Positions 38,878-47,353 of a stretch of 64,000 nt of DNA are shown piece after piece. This DNA is from Pseudomonas sp. RSB 5.4 (GTDB lineage Bacteria; Pseudomonadota; Gammaproteobacteria; Pseudomonadales; Pseudomonadaceae). The stretch covers positions 2,632,501 to 2,696,500 of the forward strand of contig NZ_CP146986.1 in the NCBI RefSeq assembly GCF_037126175.1. Direction: 5' to 3'. The notes under the pieces were generated by a model that did no database searches, was not told the DNA's origin, and saw only the letters and a list, made by a program, of their open reading frames with translations. Position 1 is the stretch's first letter. The number at the start of each line of letters is the position of its first letter. The position numbers and the translations under genes were made by a program.

Positions 38878-38899
38878 TTACTGTATGAACATACAGTAA
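38878..38899. promoter_or_regulatory. LexA box (SOS operator)
   Basis: CTGTATGAACATACAG (38881-38896) is a full CTGT-N8-ACAG LexA site, and three further flanking bases on each side extend it to a perfect 22-base palindrome. It lies upstream of the 105-residue gene on the minus strand. Confidence 0.9.
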
Positions 38900-38979
38900 C
38901 CGAATAAACCCTAGAGTGCCAAGGGAAGGATGCCCGGTCACGACCAGCGGAAACCGTGGCGCGTCAGCGAACAGACGGC

Positions 38980-39216
38980 TCAGCTCAGGAAGTCCACTAC
39001 CTGATCGGCATTGAACGGCCAGCTCAGCTCCGCACCATTATCAACACGGCGCAGCACCGGAATCCGCAGGCTGTACGCCTCGTACCAGGATTCATCGTCG
39101 GCAATATCCACCAGTTCGACCAGCAGACCGTGCTCGACAAAAGGCATCAACTCGGCCTCTGCCAACTCACACAAATGGCATCCCAAGGTGCCGAACAACT
39201 GACATTCAGGAGGCAT
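38980..39216 (-). CDS. Glutaredoxin-like protein (DUF836)
   Basis: A 78-residue thioredoxin-fold protein with a CxxC redox motif, LGCHLCELAE (Cys at about 13 and 16), followed by VELVDIADDESWYEAYSLRI and the cis-Pro region IPVLRR. It is the size of DUF836 glutaredoxin-like proteins. It may reduce disulfides or bind glutathione; the partner is unknown. It sits alone, 165 bases beyond the LexA-box gene on the same strand. Confidence 0.88.
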   Translation of the reverse strand: MPPECQLFGTLGCHLCELAEAELMPFVEHGLLVELVDIADDESWYEAYSLRIPVLRRVDNGAELSWPFNADQVVDFLS

Positions 39217-39417
39217 GATCGCTCAACCGGAAAAGTGAGCGTTCATTCTAGGCCTGCCTCGAAAACCCGTCGAGCGACTGCTGCCCGAAGACCCGAACAC
39301 GGCGGGAAACACGCAAAACCCTGACGCAAATCAGTCCACGGAAAAGCCAATCAGCCGATGCTCTCGGGCTTTTTGCCTCTACGCTTGAGAAGCCTGAGCC
39401 TGACATCGGAGTGTCTT

Positions 39418-41130
39418 GTGTTTGCCAACCTGTTGATCATCCTCGCCTCATCCCTGGTGATGATTGCCCTGTTCCGCCGCCTGCGTTTGCCGCCGGTGCT
39501 GGGCTATCTCTGCGTGGGCCTGATGGTGGGACCGACCGCGTTCAACTGGGTCAACGAGAGCGAACACCTGCCGGACGTGGCCGAGTTGGGCGTGGTGTTC
39601 CTGCTGTTCTCACTGGGCCTGGAGTTTTCCCTGTCGAAAATGATCGCGCTGCGCCAGGTAGTGTTTCGCCTGGGCAGTCAGCAGGTATTGCTCAGCACCG
39701 GGGTGCTCGGGCTGGTGCTGATCCTGCTGGGCATGCCGCTGGCCCCGGCAATGTTGCTCGGCGCCGGGCTGTCGTTGTCGTCGACGGCGATTGTCACCAA
39801 GGAGTTGAGCAGCCTGGGCGAAGTGTTCAGCAGCCACGGGCAGAACGCAGTCGGGGTCTTGCTGTTTCAGGACGTGGTCGCGGTGTTGTTGCTGACCCTG
39901 GTGCCAGTGTTCGCCGGGAGCAGCGCGCAAGCCTGGTATTGGGCCTTGCCGCTGACGCTGGTGAAGACCGTGGTGCTGTTTTTCGGTCTGTTGCTGGCCA
40001 GCCGCTGGCTGCTGCCACGGCTGTTCCATGAAGTGGCCGCGTCGCGCTCGGCGGAATTGTTCGTGCTGCTGGCGCTGGTGATTGTGCTGCTGACCGCATG
40101 GCTGACGCACCTGCTGGGCCTGTCCCCTGCCCTTGGCGCATTTCTGGCCGGGATGCTGCTCGGCGAGAGCCACTATCGCCATCAGATCGAGGCCGACATC
40201 CGGCCGTTTCGCGACATCCTGCTCGGAGTGTTTTTCGTCAGCATCGGCATGCTGATCGACCTGCAACTGTTCATCAGTCACAGCGTGCTGATTCTCGGCC
40301 TGACCCTCGGCCTGATGCTGATCAAAGGCACGGTCGTCGCACTCCTGATCAAGTGGCGCGGCAGCGATCATGAAACCGCCTGGCGCAGCGGCCTGGCCCT
40401 GGCGCAGGGCGGGGAATTCTGCTTCGCCCTGATGGCGCAGATGCAACAGAACCAACTGCTCCCTGCCGAGTTGGGCGCCCTGCTGCTCGCGGCCACCTTC
40501 TGCTCGATGCTGCTGACACCGTTGCTGTTGCGCGCCGCGCCGAAAATCGCCGCACGCCTGCACCGCAAGCCCAACCAGGAGGCACAAATCGAGGAAATCA
40601 GCGCCCTCAATGCCGGTCTGGATCAACACGTAGTGATCTGTGGCTACGGCCGAGTCGGCCAGTCCATCGGCCGCTTCATGCGCAATGCCAATCAGCCTTA
40701 TATCGCGTTGGACAACGATCCGGTGCGCGTGCAGGAAGCCGCGTCCGGCGAAAGCGAGGTGCATTACGGCGACTCGTCACGCGGCGACCTGCTGACCGCC
40801 GTCGGACTGTTGCGCGCGCGGCTGCTGGTGATCGCCGTGGATCAGAGCGATGTCAGCCTGCGAATTCTCAAGGAAGCGCGCCGGCTCAATGCACAGATCC
40901 CGATTCTGGTGCGCACCCGCGACGACAGCCAATGGGCTGAACTCAAAGCGGCCGGCGCCACCGAAGTGGTGCCGGAACTGTTGGAATCGAGCCTGATGCT
41001 CGCCTCCCACGCCTTGATCATGCTCGGCCTGCCGGCGCATCAGGTGCAGGAGCAGATCGATCAAGTGCGCATCGATCGCTATCGCCTGTTGCACGGGTTC
41101 TATCCCGGCGCCGATGACAAGGAAGCCTAG
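39418..41130 (+). CDS. Kef/CPA2-type cation:proton antiporter with TrkA-N domain
   Basis: A 570-residue inner-membrane protein with about twelve transmembrane helices in residues 1-380 (Na_H_Exchanger fold: LPPVLGYLCVGLMVGPTAF, ELGVVFLLFSLGLEFS, LGAGLSLSSTAIVTKEL) and a cytosolic TrkA-N domain from about 400 (HVVICGYGRVGQSIGRFM). This is the KefB/KefC/YbaL design, exchanging K+ or Na+ for protons under nucleotide or ligand control. The GTG at 39418 (MFANLLIILASS) has GGAG upstream; an ATG at 39358 would add 20 residues without a helix-like start. No kefF/G subunit lies beside it. It converges on the Amt-family gene, overlapping by 4 bases. Confidence 0.93.
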   Translation: MFANLLIILASSLVMIALFRRLRLPPVLGYLCVGLMVGPTAFNWVNESEHLPDVAELGVVFLLFSLGLEFSLSKMIALRQVVFRLGSQQVLLSTGVLGLVLILLGMPLAPAMLLGAGLSLSSTAIVTKELSSLGEVFSSHGQNAVGVLLFQDVVAVLLLTLVPVFAGSSAQAWYWALPLTLVKTVVLFFGLLLASRWLLPRLFHEVAASRSAELFVLLALVIVLLTAWLTHLLGLSPALGAFLAGMLLGESHYRHQIEADIRPFRDILLGVFFVSIGMLIDLQLFISHSVLILGLTLGLMLIKGTVVALLIKWRGSDHETAWRSGLALAQGGEFCFALMAQMQQNQLLPAELGALLLAATFCSMLLTPLLLRAAPKIAARLHRKPNQEAQIEEISALNAGLDQHVVICGYGRVGQSIGRFMRNANQPYIALDNDPVRVQEAASGESEVHYGDSSRGDLLTAVGLLRARLLVIAVDQSDVSLRILKEARRLNAQIPILVRTRDDSQWAELKAAGATEVVPELLESSLMLASHALIMLGLPAHQVQEQIDQVRIDRYRLLHGFYPGADDKEA

Positions 41131-42335
41131 TCCTGACTCACCGCGCCGATCTTGTGCAGCGACAGGTCAGCGCCGTAATACTCTTGTTCCTGACTCAGGC
41201 GCAGGCCGTGCAAGGCCTTGATCACACCGTATACGACGAAGCCGCCGAGCAACGCCACCAACACACCCAGCGCGGTGCCGATCACCTGACTGATCAGGCT
41301 GACGCCGCCGAGACCACCCAGCGCAGTCTGGCCGAAGATGCCGCAGGCGATCCCGCCCCACACCCCGCACAAACCGTGCAACGGCCAGACACCGAGCACA
41401 TCGTCGATGCGCCATTTGACTTGTGCGGCGGTAAAGCACCAGACAAACAGCGCACCGGCAATCGCGCCGGTGACCAAGGCACCCACCGGATGCATCAGGT
41501 CGGAACCGGCGCAGATCGCTACCAGTCCGGCCAACGGACCGTTGTGCAGAAAGCCCGGGTCATTGCGCCCGACAATCAACGCCGCCACCGTGCCGCCGAC
41601 CATGGCCATCAACGAGTTGACTGCAACCAGACCGCTGACGCCTTGCAACGTCTGTGCGCTCATCACGTTGAAGCCGAACCAGCCGACAATCAGAATCCAC
41701 GAACCCAGCGCCAGAAACGGAATGCTCGACGGCGCGAACGCCACCAGACGCCCGTCGCGATAACGCCCGTTGCGCGGCCCGAGCAGCAATACCGCCGCCA
41801 GCGCCAGCCAGCCACCCATCGCATGCACCACTACCGATCCGGCGAAATCATGGAACGCCGCGCCAAAGCGCGCCGTCAGCCAGGCCTGCAGACCGTAGTT
41901 GCCGTTCCAGATCATGCCCTCGAAAAACGGGTAGATGAACGCCACGATCAGCGCCGTTGCACACAGTTGCGGAACGAATCGCGCGCGCTCGGCAATCCCG
42001 CCGGAGATGATCGCCGGGATCGCCGCGGCGAAGGTCAGCAGGAAGAAAAACTTCACCAGACCGTAACCGTGATCGGCACTCAGCACCGCCGCCGGTTGCA
42101 TGAAGGTCACCCCGTAGGAGATCCAATAGCCTATAAAGAAATAGGCCAGGGTCGAGACCGCAAAGTCACTGAGAATTTTCGACAGCGCGTTGACCTGGTT
42201 TTTCTGGCGAACCGTGCCGACTTCAAGAAAGGCGAAACCGGCATGCATCGCCAGCACCATCACCGCACCGATCAGAATGAACAACGTGTTGGAACTGTGA
42301 ACCAGTGTGTCCACAGCGCTTTGCAGATTTTCCAT
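41127..42335 (-). CDS. amt: Ammonium transporter, Amt family
   Basis: A 402-residue Amt/MEP/Rh channel with eleven transmembrane helices. The two pore His residues are visible in DFAGSVVVHAMGGW (about 150-163) and DDVLGVWPLHGLCGVWGG (about 315-332). The N-terminus (MENLQSAVDTLVHSSNTLFI) has no clear signal peptide. The first helix carries VMVLAMHAGFAFLEVGTVR. No glnK gene sits next to it, unlike the usual glnK-amtB pair, so this is a second, stand-alone Amt. The ATG at 42335 is poorly preceded by a ribosome binding site. The upstream region has a possible sigma-54 site and an inverted repeat. Confidence 0.9.
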   Translation of the reverse strand: MENLQSAVDTLVHSSNTLFILIGAVMVLAMHAGFAFLEVGTVRQKNQVNALSKILSDFAVSTLAYFFIGYWISYGVTFMQPAAVLSADHGYGLVKFFFLLTFAAAIPAIISGGIAERARFVPQLCATALIVAFIYPFFEGMIWNGNYGLQAWLTARFGAAFHDFAGSVVVHAMGGWLALAAVLLLGPRNGRYRDGRLVAFAPSSIPFLALGSWILIVGWFGFNVMSAQTLQGVSGLVAVNSLMAMVGGTVAALIVGRNDPGFLHNGPLAGLVAICAGSDLMHPVGALVTGAIAGALFVWCFTAAQVKWRIDDVLGVWPLHGLCGVWGGIACGIFGQTALGGLGGVSLISQVIGTALGVLVALLGGFVVYGVIKALHGLRLSQEQEYYGADLSLHKIGAVSQD

Positions 42336-42353
42336 AAAGAGGCAGACCTGAAG

Positions 42354-42447
42354 GCTAAAAAGGCACCAAAGCGGTTCGCGCGGACAATTCATGCACCAAG
42401 TTGCGACCGGTCGGTCTGCGCAGCGACGCTGCGATGAACCGCTTTGG
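42354..42447 (-). promoter_or_regulatory. Possible sigma-54 promoter and inverted repeat upstream of amt
   Basis: Minus strand: TGGTGCC-TTTT-TAGC (42368-42354) has the GG-N10-GC spacing of sigma-54 promoters, but would leave almost no leader before the ATG at 42335. CCAAAGCGGTTC (42366-42377) and GAACCGCTTTGG (42436-42447) form a perfect 12-base inverted repeat, and GCACCA half-sites like those of NtrC occur at 42363 and 42393. The remaining bases to 42640 show nothing else recognisable. Confidence 0.4.
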
Positions 42448-42640
42448 CGCACAAGGTCGATGTCCTGACACGAACCCGGATTATTTGAGTTAAGGTTTTG
42501 CTGCATGTACGCCCGCCAACAGCGCACGACGGCGGCAGGACGCACCACGACATAGCAAAAGCTGTACCAGTCATTTGTACTGAACCTTCGCGCAAGGCTC
42601 ATACTCGAACGCTTCAGACGTCACTTACGGAGATCCACCC

Positions 42641-42955
42641 ATGGCCAGCATCAAGGCAAAGACTGCTCAAGAAATCCTGATGAACGACTTCCAGACTCTG
42701 GTGGCCGATACCGAACGGTTGCTCGAACACACCGCGTCCCTCGCGGGTGATCAGGCCGATGAGCTGCGTGATCAGATCCACGACAGCCTGTTGCGCGCCC
42801 GGGAAACCCTGAAGCTGACCGAAGACACCCTGCGCGATCGCGGTCAGGCGGCGGTCACCGCCACCGAAGACTACGTTTCCGCCAATCCTTGGCAGTCGGT
42901 GGGCATCGCCGCCGGGGTGGGCTTCCTGATTGGCCTGCTGGCCACTCGGCGCTGA
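42641..42955 (+). CDS. ElaB/YqjD/DUF883 membrane-anchored protein
   Basis: A 104-residue protein: a long amphipathic helix (about 10-80) followed by one C-terminal transmembrane anchor (NPWQSVGIAAGVGFLIGLLA) and RR. This is the DUF883 pattern of ElaB/YqjD, inner-membrane proteins that bind ribosomes in stationary phase. CGGAGA precedes the ATG. It heads a three-gene operon with the next two genes (2-base gap, then 4-base overlap), equivalent to E. coli yqjD-yqjE-yqjK. Confidence 0.93.
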   Translation: MASIKAKTAQEILMNDFQTLVADTERLLEHTASLAGDQADELRDQIHDSLLRARETLKLTEDTLRDRGQAAVTATEDYVSANPWQSVGIAAGVGFLIGLLATRR

Positions 42956-42957
42956 TC

Positions 42958-43344
42958 ATGTCGATCGGCGAATCCGGCCTGGGGTCGGGCACCACCTCCT
43001 CCACGCGGCGCCTGGGCGCCGCCGTTCTCGGCCTGCTGCACAGCCATGTCGAACTGTTCGGCATCGAGCTGCAGGAACAGAAAGCACGCACCGTCAGCCT
43101 GTTGCTGTTCGCAGGGCTGGCGCTGGTGTTTGCATTGCTGTTGCTGATCGGCCTGTCTGCTTTGGTGTTGATCCTGCTCTGGGATACTTATCGCCTGGCC
43201 GGGATCATCGGCCTGTGCGTGTTCTACGTCCTGGCGGCGGGGTTCTGTGGATTGCGTCTGAAGGCTGCGGTCTTCGATGAATCCTCGCCCTTCCACGGCA
43301 CCCTGGAAGAATTGGCCAACGATCGGGAGCGCCTGTTGCCATGA
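42958..43344 (+). CDS. yqjE: YqjE-like phage-holin-family membrane protein
   Basis: A 128-residue protein with an N-terminal cytosolic helix (LGAAVLGLLHSHVELFGIEL) and two transmembrane helices (TVSLLLFAGLALVFALLLLIG and IGLCVFYVLAAGFCGL). This is the YqjE/holin-3 superfamily layout; a real holin role is not implied. The ATG at 42958 is 2 bases after the DUF883 stop. Its stop overlaps the next start (ATGA). Confidence 0.9.
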   Translation: MSIGESGLGSGTTSSTRRLGAAVLGLLHSHVELFGIELQEQKARTVSLLLFAGLALVFALLLLIGLSALVLILLWDTYRLAGIIGLCVFYVLAAGFCGLRLKAAVFDESSPFHGTLEELANDRERLLP

Positions 43345-43679
43345 GCCTGCCTGAACTGCCACACAACAGCTCGCGCCGGGAAATGCGCAAGGCGCTGATT
43401 CGCCTGCGCATGGAAATGCATCGTCAGGAAATCCGCCACGAAGCCGGGCAAGTGCTGCAACCCTTGCAGCGCATGCGGGGGATGAAGCAAAACCTGCAAG
43501 ACGGCTTCGGCATCAAGCATGCGCCGCTATGGGGCGTGGCCGCCGTCACCCTGCTGGGTTTCATTACCGGCAAAGGCGCAAAAAGCGGCGGCGTCGGCGG
43601 GTTGACCCGGCTGATCCGTCTGGGCACCAGCCTCGGGCCGCTGATCAGACTGGTGATGCAGAGTTCGGGCAAACGCTGA
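43341..43679 (+). CDS. YqjK-like protein
   Basis: A 112-residue basic protein, third gene of the yqjD-yqjE-yqjK-like operon with a 4-base start/stop overlap. The N-terminal half is a charged helix (RREMRKALIRLRMEMHRQEI); the middle has a short hydrophobic segment (LWGVAAVTLLGFITG, about 64-78) and the C-terminus is Gly- and Leu-rich. It is probably membrane-associated; function is unknown. A 14-bp hairpin follows about 30 bases after the stop. Confidence 0.8.
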   Translation: MSLPELPHNSSRREMRKALIRLRMEMHRQEIRHEAGQVLQPLQRMRGMKQNLQDGFGIKHAPLWGVAAVTLLGFITGKGAKSGGVGGLTRLIRLGTSLGPLIRLVMQSSGKR

Positions 43680-43711
43680 ACCGACGTATCTGGCTGCATT
43701 CTTGCAATATC

Positions 43712-43747
43712 CGGGATTGAACCTCCTCACCCCGAGGTTCAATCCCG
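43712..43747. terminator. Hairpin after the yqjK-like gene
   Basis: CGGGATTGAACCTC and GAGGTTCAATCCCG form a perfect 14-bp stem with an 8-base loop. There is no T-run, so termination would be imperfect; it may instead stabilise the 3' end. Confidence 0.6.
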
Positions 43748-43802
43748 CACGCCTATCCGGCCGGCAGGGTTTACCCCGAACAAGAACAACTAAGGAGGCC
43801 CC

Positions 43803-44966
43803 GTGATCGACGGGCAACCGCTCGCCTGCTTTCAACCTTTCATCGATACCGCTACCGGACGAATTGCAGGCGTCGAAGCCCTCGGTCGACTGCGCCAGCC
43901 TGACGGCCAATTGGCCTCGGTCGGGCCCTTGTTCGCCGACCCGCGCACACCTGCCATGGCCCTGCGGCGCCTCGACCGCCAGATCCGTGACCACGCCCTG
44001 AGCCGACTGCATGAAGCCCCTGCCGAATGGTTTCTGAGCCTGAACATGTCGCCGCGCTGGATCAGTCGCCTGCGCGCGGATCAGCCCCTGCCCAGTCTCA
44101 AGCAAATGCTGCGACACGGCGTCGATCCGCAACGCATCGTGTTCGAGATCACTGAACTGGGCGGCAACAGTCAGCGTCTGACCGACGTGGTCGGCCGTTA
44201 TCGTGAGGCCGGCGCGCGGATTGCCATTGATGATTTCGGTGCCGGTTACTCGCAGCTCGATCGGGTGCTGGCGTTGCAGCCGGACATTCTCAAACTCGAC
44301 ATGCGCCTGTTCCAGGCGGCGGCGCTGGGCGGGCCGAGCAGCGAGGTGGTCAAGGCCCTGGCGCAAATGGCTGAGAAAACCGGCTGCTGGATCATTGCCG
44401 AAGGCGTGGAGACCGAAGCGCAGCTGAATTTCGCCCTGGAATGCGGATCACGTTACGTTCAGGGTTTCCTGTTCGCCCGGGCGCAGGAAGCCTTCTATCC
44501 GACCGATGCCTTCGTGCAGCGCTTCGCCGAACTGCGTCAGCGGTACGTGCGGCAGAAGCTGGCCGAACGCGGGCGCTTGATGCAGATGCGCCAGCAGCTC
44601 GGCGAACTGATGTCGATCCTGCAAGCCTGGGCTCAGGCCCACGCACCGCTCAGTGCGCTGCCACAATTGGAGGCCTTTCCGTGGTTGCTGCGGTTCTATC
44701 AATGCGACCGGCATGGCACCCAACTCACGCCCAACCTTGAATGGCGGCATAACCGTTGGGTCGCCGACAACCGCTACCTGGGGCACAACTGGTCATGGCG
44801 TCCGTACTTCTATCATCTGCTCGCCGAAGGCTGGGAGGAGCGGCGCCTGACCCTGTCCAGCACCTACCGCGATGCCACCAGCAACCAGTATTGCCTGACC
44901 GCCGGGCAGTTCTTCGATAACGGCGAACGCCTGCTGCTGATCGACATTGATGCAGCCGGCTTGTAG
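43803..44966 (+). CDS. EAL-domain c-di-GMP phosphodiesterase with YkuI-like C-terminal domain
   Basis: A 387-residue cytoplasmic protein. The EAL domain (about 1-235) retains what catalysis needs: the Glu of VEALGRL, Asn of LNMS, FEITE, the Asp pair in IDDFGAGYSQ, KLD, EGVETE and QGFLFARA. The C-terminal 110 residues (FYQCDRHGTQLTPNLEW, NWSWRPYFYHLLAEG, LSSTYRDATSNQYC, LLLIDID) resemble the PAS/Cache-like YkuI C-terminal sensor. It should degrade c-di-GMP in response to a cytosolic ligand. The start is GTG at 43803 right after a consensus TAAGGAGG, which predicts strong translation. Confidence 0.9.
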   Translation: MIDGQPLACFQPFIDTATGRIAGVEALGRLRQPDGQLASVGPLFADPRTPAMALRRLDRQIRDHALSRLHEAPAEWFLSLNMSPRWISRLRADQPLPSLKQMLRHGVDPQRIVFEITELGGNSQRLTDVVGRYREAGARIAIDDFGAGYSQLDRVLALQPDILKLDMRLFQAAALGGPSSEVVKALAQMAEKTGCWIIAEGVETEAQLNFALECGSRYVQGFLFARAQEAFYPTDAFVQRFAELRQRYVRQKLAERGRLMQMRQQLGELMSILQAWAQAHAPLSALPQLEAFPWLLRFYQCDRHGTQLTPNLEWRHNRWVADNRYLGHNWSWRPYFYHLLAEGWEERRLTLSSTYRDATSNQYCLTAGQFFDNGERLLLIDIDAAGL

Positions 44967-45042
44967 TTCCGCTTGCAGGGGCGTGGCCGAACCGGGAAGC
45001 TAGGGCATTGATCATTCCAGTCACCGACGGAGAGAACCAGCC

Positions 45043-46371
45043 TTGGATTGGCAGACCCTGCTTAACCGCGAACGCCTTGGAAAACCGCTGCACAGCCCGC
45101 AAGAGCTGGGCCGCAGCCCGTTCCACAAAGACCACGACCGCATCATTTTCTCCGGCGCTTTCCGCCGCCTGGGACGCAAGACCCAGGTGCACCCGGTATC
45201 GAGTAACGACCACATCCACACCCGTCTAACCCACTCGCTGGAAGTCAGCTGCGTCGGCCGTTCGCTGGGCATGCGCGTCGGTGAAACCTTGCGCAGCGCC
45301 CTGCCCGACTGGTGCGACCCAAGCGACCTGGGCATGGTCGTGCAATCGGCCTGCCTGGCGCATGACATCGGCAATCCACCGTTCGGTCATTCCGGGGAAG
45401 ACGCGATTCGCCACTGGTTCCAGCAGGCAGCCGGGCGCGGCTGGCTCGACGGCATGAGCGAAGCCGAGCGCGGTGACTTCCTCAATTTCGAAGGCAACGC
45501 GCAAGGCTTTCGCGTGCTGACTCAACTTGAGTATCACCAGTTCGACGGTGGCACCCGACTCACCTACGCCACCCTCGGCACCTATCTGAAGTATCCGTGG
45601 ACGGCCCGTCACGCCGACTCGCTGGGCTACAAGAAACACAAGTTCGGCTGCTACCAGAGTGAATTGCCGCTGCTCGAGCAGATCGCCCACAAACTCGGCC
45701 TGCCGCAACTGGAAGACCAGCGCTGGGCGCGGCACCCGTTGGTGTACCTGATGGAGGCGGCCGACGACATCTGCTATGCGTTGATCGACCTCGAAGACGG
45801 CCTGGAAATGGAGCTGCTGGAATACGCGGAAGTCGAATCGCTGCTGCTCGGCCTTGTGGGTGACGACCTGCCGGAAACCTATCGCCAGCTCGGCCCGCAG
45901 GATTCGCGCCGACGCAAACTGGCGATCCTGCGCGGCAAGGCCATCGAGCACCTGACCAATGCTGCCGCCCGAGCGTTCGTCGAGCAACAGGACGCGCTGC
46001 TGGCCGGCACGCTGCACGGCGACCTGGTGGAACACATGCACGGCCCGGCCAAACGCTGCGTGCTCAACGCCAAGGACATCGCCCGCAAGAAAATCTTCCA
46101 GGACAAGCGCAAGACGCTGCATGAAATCGGCGCCTACACCACGCTGGAAATCCTCCTCAACGCGTTCTGCGGTGCGGCACTCGAACAACATGGTGGACGC
46201 ACGCCGTCGTTCAAGAGCCGACGCATCCTTGATCTGCTGGGCAACAATGCACCCGACCCCCACGGGCCGCTGCACACCTCGTTCCTGCGCATGATCGACT
46301 TTATCGCCGGGATGACCGACAGCTACGCCAGCGACATGGCGCTGGAAATGACCGGGCGCTCCAGCCACTGA
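45043..46371 (+). CDS. dgt: Deoxyguanosinetriphosphate triphosphohydrolase
   Basis: A 442-residue HD-domain dNTPase that cleaves dGTP to deoxyguanosine and tripolyphosphate. The HD metal ligands appear as RLTHSLEV (His), [17 protein letters not shown] (His-Asp) and the later [16 protein letters not shown]. The length and N-terminus [18 protein letters not shown] match the Pseudomonas dgt type. The start is TTG at 45043, with GGAG at 45030-45033; no ATG lies near. Its position beside a RocA2/RocS2-like pair is the P. aeruginosa order. It is transcribed away from the EAL gene by a 76-base gap. Confidence 0.94.
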   Translation: MDWQTLLNRERLGKPLHSPQELGRSPFHKDHDRIIFSGAFRRLGRKTQVHPVSSNDHIHTRLTHSLEVSCVGRSLGMRVGETLRSALPDWCDPSDLGMVVQSACLAHDIGNPPFGHSGEDAIRHWFQQAAGRGWLDGMSEAERGDFLNFEGNAQGFRVLTQLEYHQFDGGTRLTYATLGTYLKYPWTARHADSLGYKKHKFGCYQSELPLLEQIAHKLGLPQLEDQRWARHPLVYLMEAADDICYALIDLEDGLEMELLEYAEVESLLLGLVGDDLPETYRQLGPQDSRRRKLAILRGKAIEHLTNAAARAFVEQQDALLAGTLHGDLVEHMHGPAKRCVLNAKDIARKKIFQDKRKTLHEIGAYTTLEILLNAFCGAALEQHGGRTPSFKSRRILDLLGNNAPDPHGPLHTSFLRMIDFIAGMTDSYASDMALEMTGRSSH

Positions 46372-46718
46372 CGGAGCATCTTCCTCAACCGGGTCAGCGC
46401 GACTGCCCGGTTGAGTGCCTGATCCATTAAAGCGGCTCTGCGGTATTCGATGACCGCGCAGACCAAACGTAATCCGTTTAACTTCAAAACAACAGAGACA
46501 AACGCTGTTTCTTCAACACTCTACAAGCAACTTAAAACATTCAGATAAACAAATACTCTAAACACCTCCTTACGCGACATTGAGTTTGGTCGTAGTCAAT
46601 TTCCCTTTAGTGTGTAGGACTTATCCTATATTGCTGCTAGAGCCATGTGAGTTCATGCGGCCGCTCATTTATCTGAGCTAAGGTGCGCGCTTTATTCGCG
46701 CACGTATGGGATTTGATT
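46372..46718 (+). promoter_or_regulatory. AT-rich control region of the roc-type genes with a TAGGA palindrome
   Basis: This 347-base gap is unusually AT-rich between about 46440 and 46640. TAGGACTTATCCTA (46615-46628) is a palindrome of two TAGGA heptads, close to the BvgA/EvgA class of binding site, and overlaps a -10-like TATATT (46627-46632). Since the next gene encodes a BvgA/EvgA-type regulator, autoregulation is a natural inference. Confidence 0.6.
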
Positions 46719-47345
46719 ATGAACTCCGTTTTTATTGTCGATGATCACCCCGTCATCCGACTTGCCGTTCGAATGCTGCTCGAGCATGAAGGTTATAGGG
46801 TCGTCGGCGAAACCGATAATGGGGTCGATGCCATGCAGATGGTTCGCGAATGCATGCCCGACCTGATCATCCTCGATATCAGCATCCCCAAGCTCGACGG
46901 TCTGGAAGTCCTCGCCCGTTTCAACGCCATGGGCACTCCGCTCAAGACCCTGGTACTGACGGCGCAATGCCCGACACTGTTCGGTATTCGCTGCATGCAG
47001 TCCGGCGCGTCCGGTTATGTGTGCAAGGAAGAAGACTTGAGTGAACTGGTCAGCGCCATAAAAGCGGTACTTTCCGGTTACAACTATTTCCCAAGTCAGG
47101 CATTGAATCCGGTACGCAGTGACGATGTACGTTACGCCGAACTGGAATTATTCAAAGCCGTGAATGACCGCGAACTCATGGTCCTGCAGTTATTTGCACA
47201 GGGGCGTACCAACAAGGAAATTGCCAAAGGCATGTTTCTCAGTAACAAAACCGTCAGCACTTACAAAAAACGCTTGATGCAGAAACTGAAAGCCAGATCC
47301 CTGGTGGAACTTATCGAGATGGCCAAACGCAACGCGCTAGTGTGA
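46719..47345 (+). CDS. rocA2: BvgA/EvgA-type response regulator, RocA2-like
   Basis: A 208-residue NarL-family regulator. Receiver: SVFIVDDHPVIRLAVRMLLE, phosphoacceptor Asp in LIILDISIPKLDGLEVL, Thr in LVLTAQCP and Lys in GYVCKEEDL. DNA-binding LuxR helix-turn-helix: FAQGRTNKEIAKGMFLSNKT. The ATG at 46719 gives the normal receiver start. It is 8 bases upstream of a BvgS-like kinase gene and both follow dgt, which is the rocA2-rocS2 locus of P. aeruginosa. There RocA2 affects efflux and fimbrial genes; targets here are unknown. Confidence 0.88.
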   Translation: MNSVFIVDDHPVIRLAVRMLLEHEGYRVVGETDNGVDAMQMVRECMPDLIILDISIPKLDGLEVLARFNAMGTPLKTLVLTAQCPTLFGIRCMQSGASGYVCKEEDLSELVSAIKAVLSGYNYFPSQALNPVRSDDVRYAELELFKAVNDRELMVLQLFAQGRTNKEIAKGMFLSNKTVSTYKKRLMQKLKARSLVELIEMAKRNALV

Positions 47346-47353
47346 GAGCCTGA

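Noticed and set aside
42958..43344. YqjE-like protein read as a phage holin
   Set aside because: It sits in a conserved chromosomal yqjD-yqjE-yqjK-like operon with no lysis or phage genes nearby.
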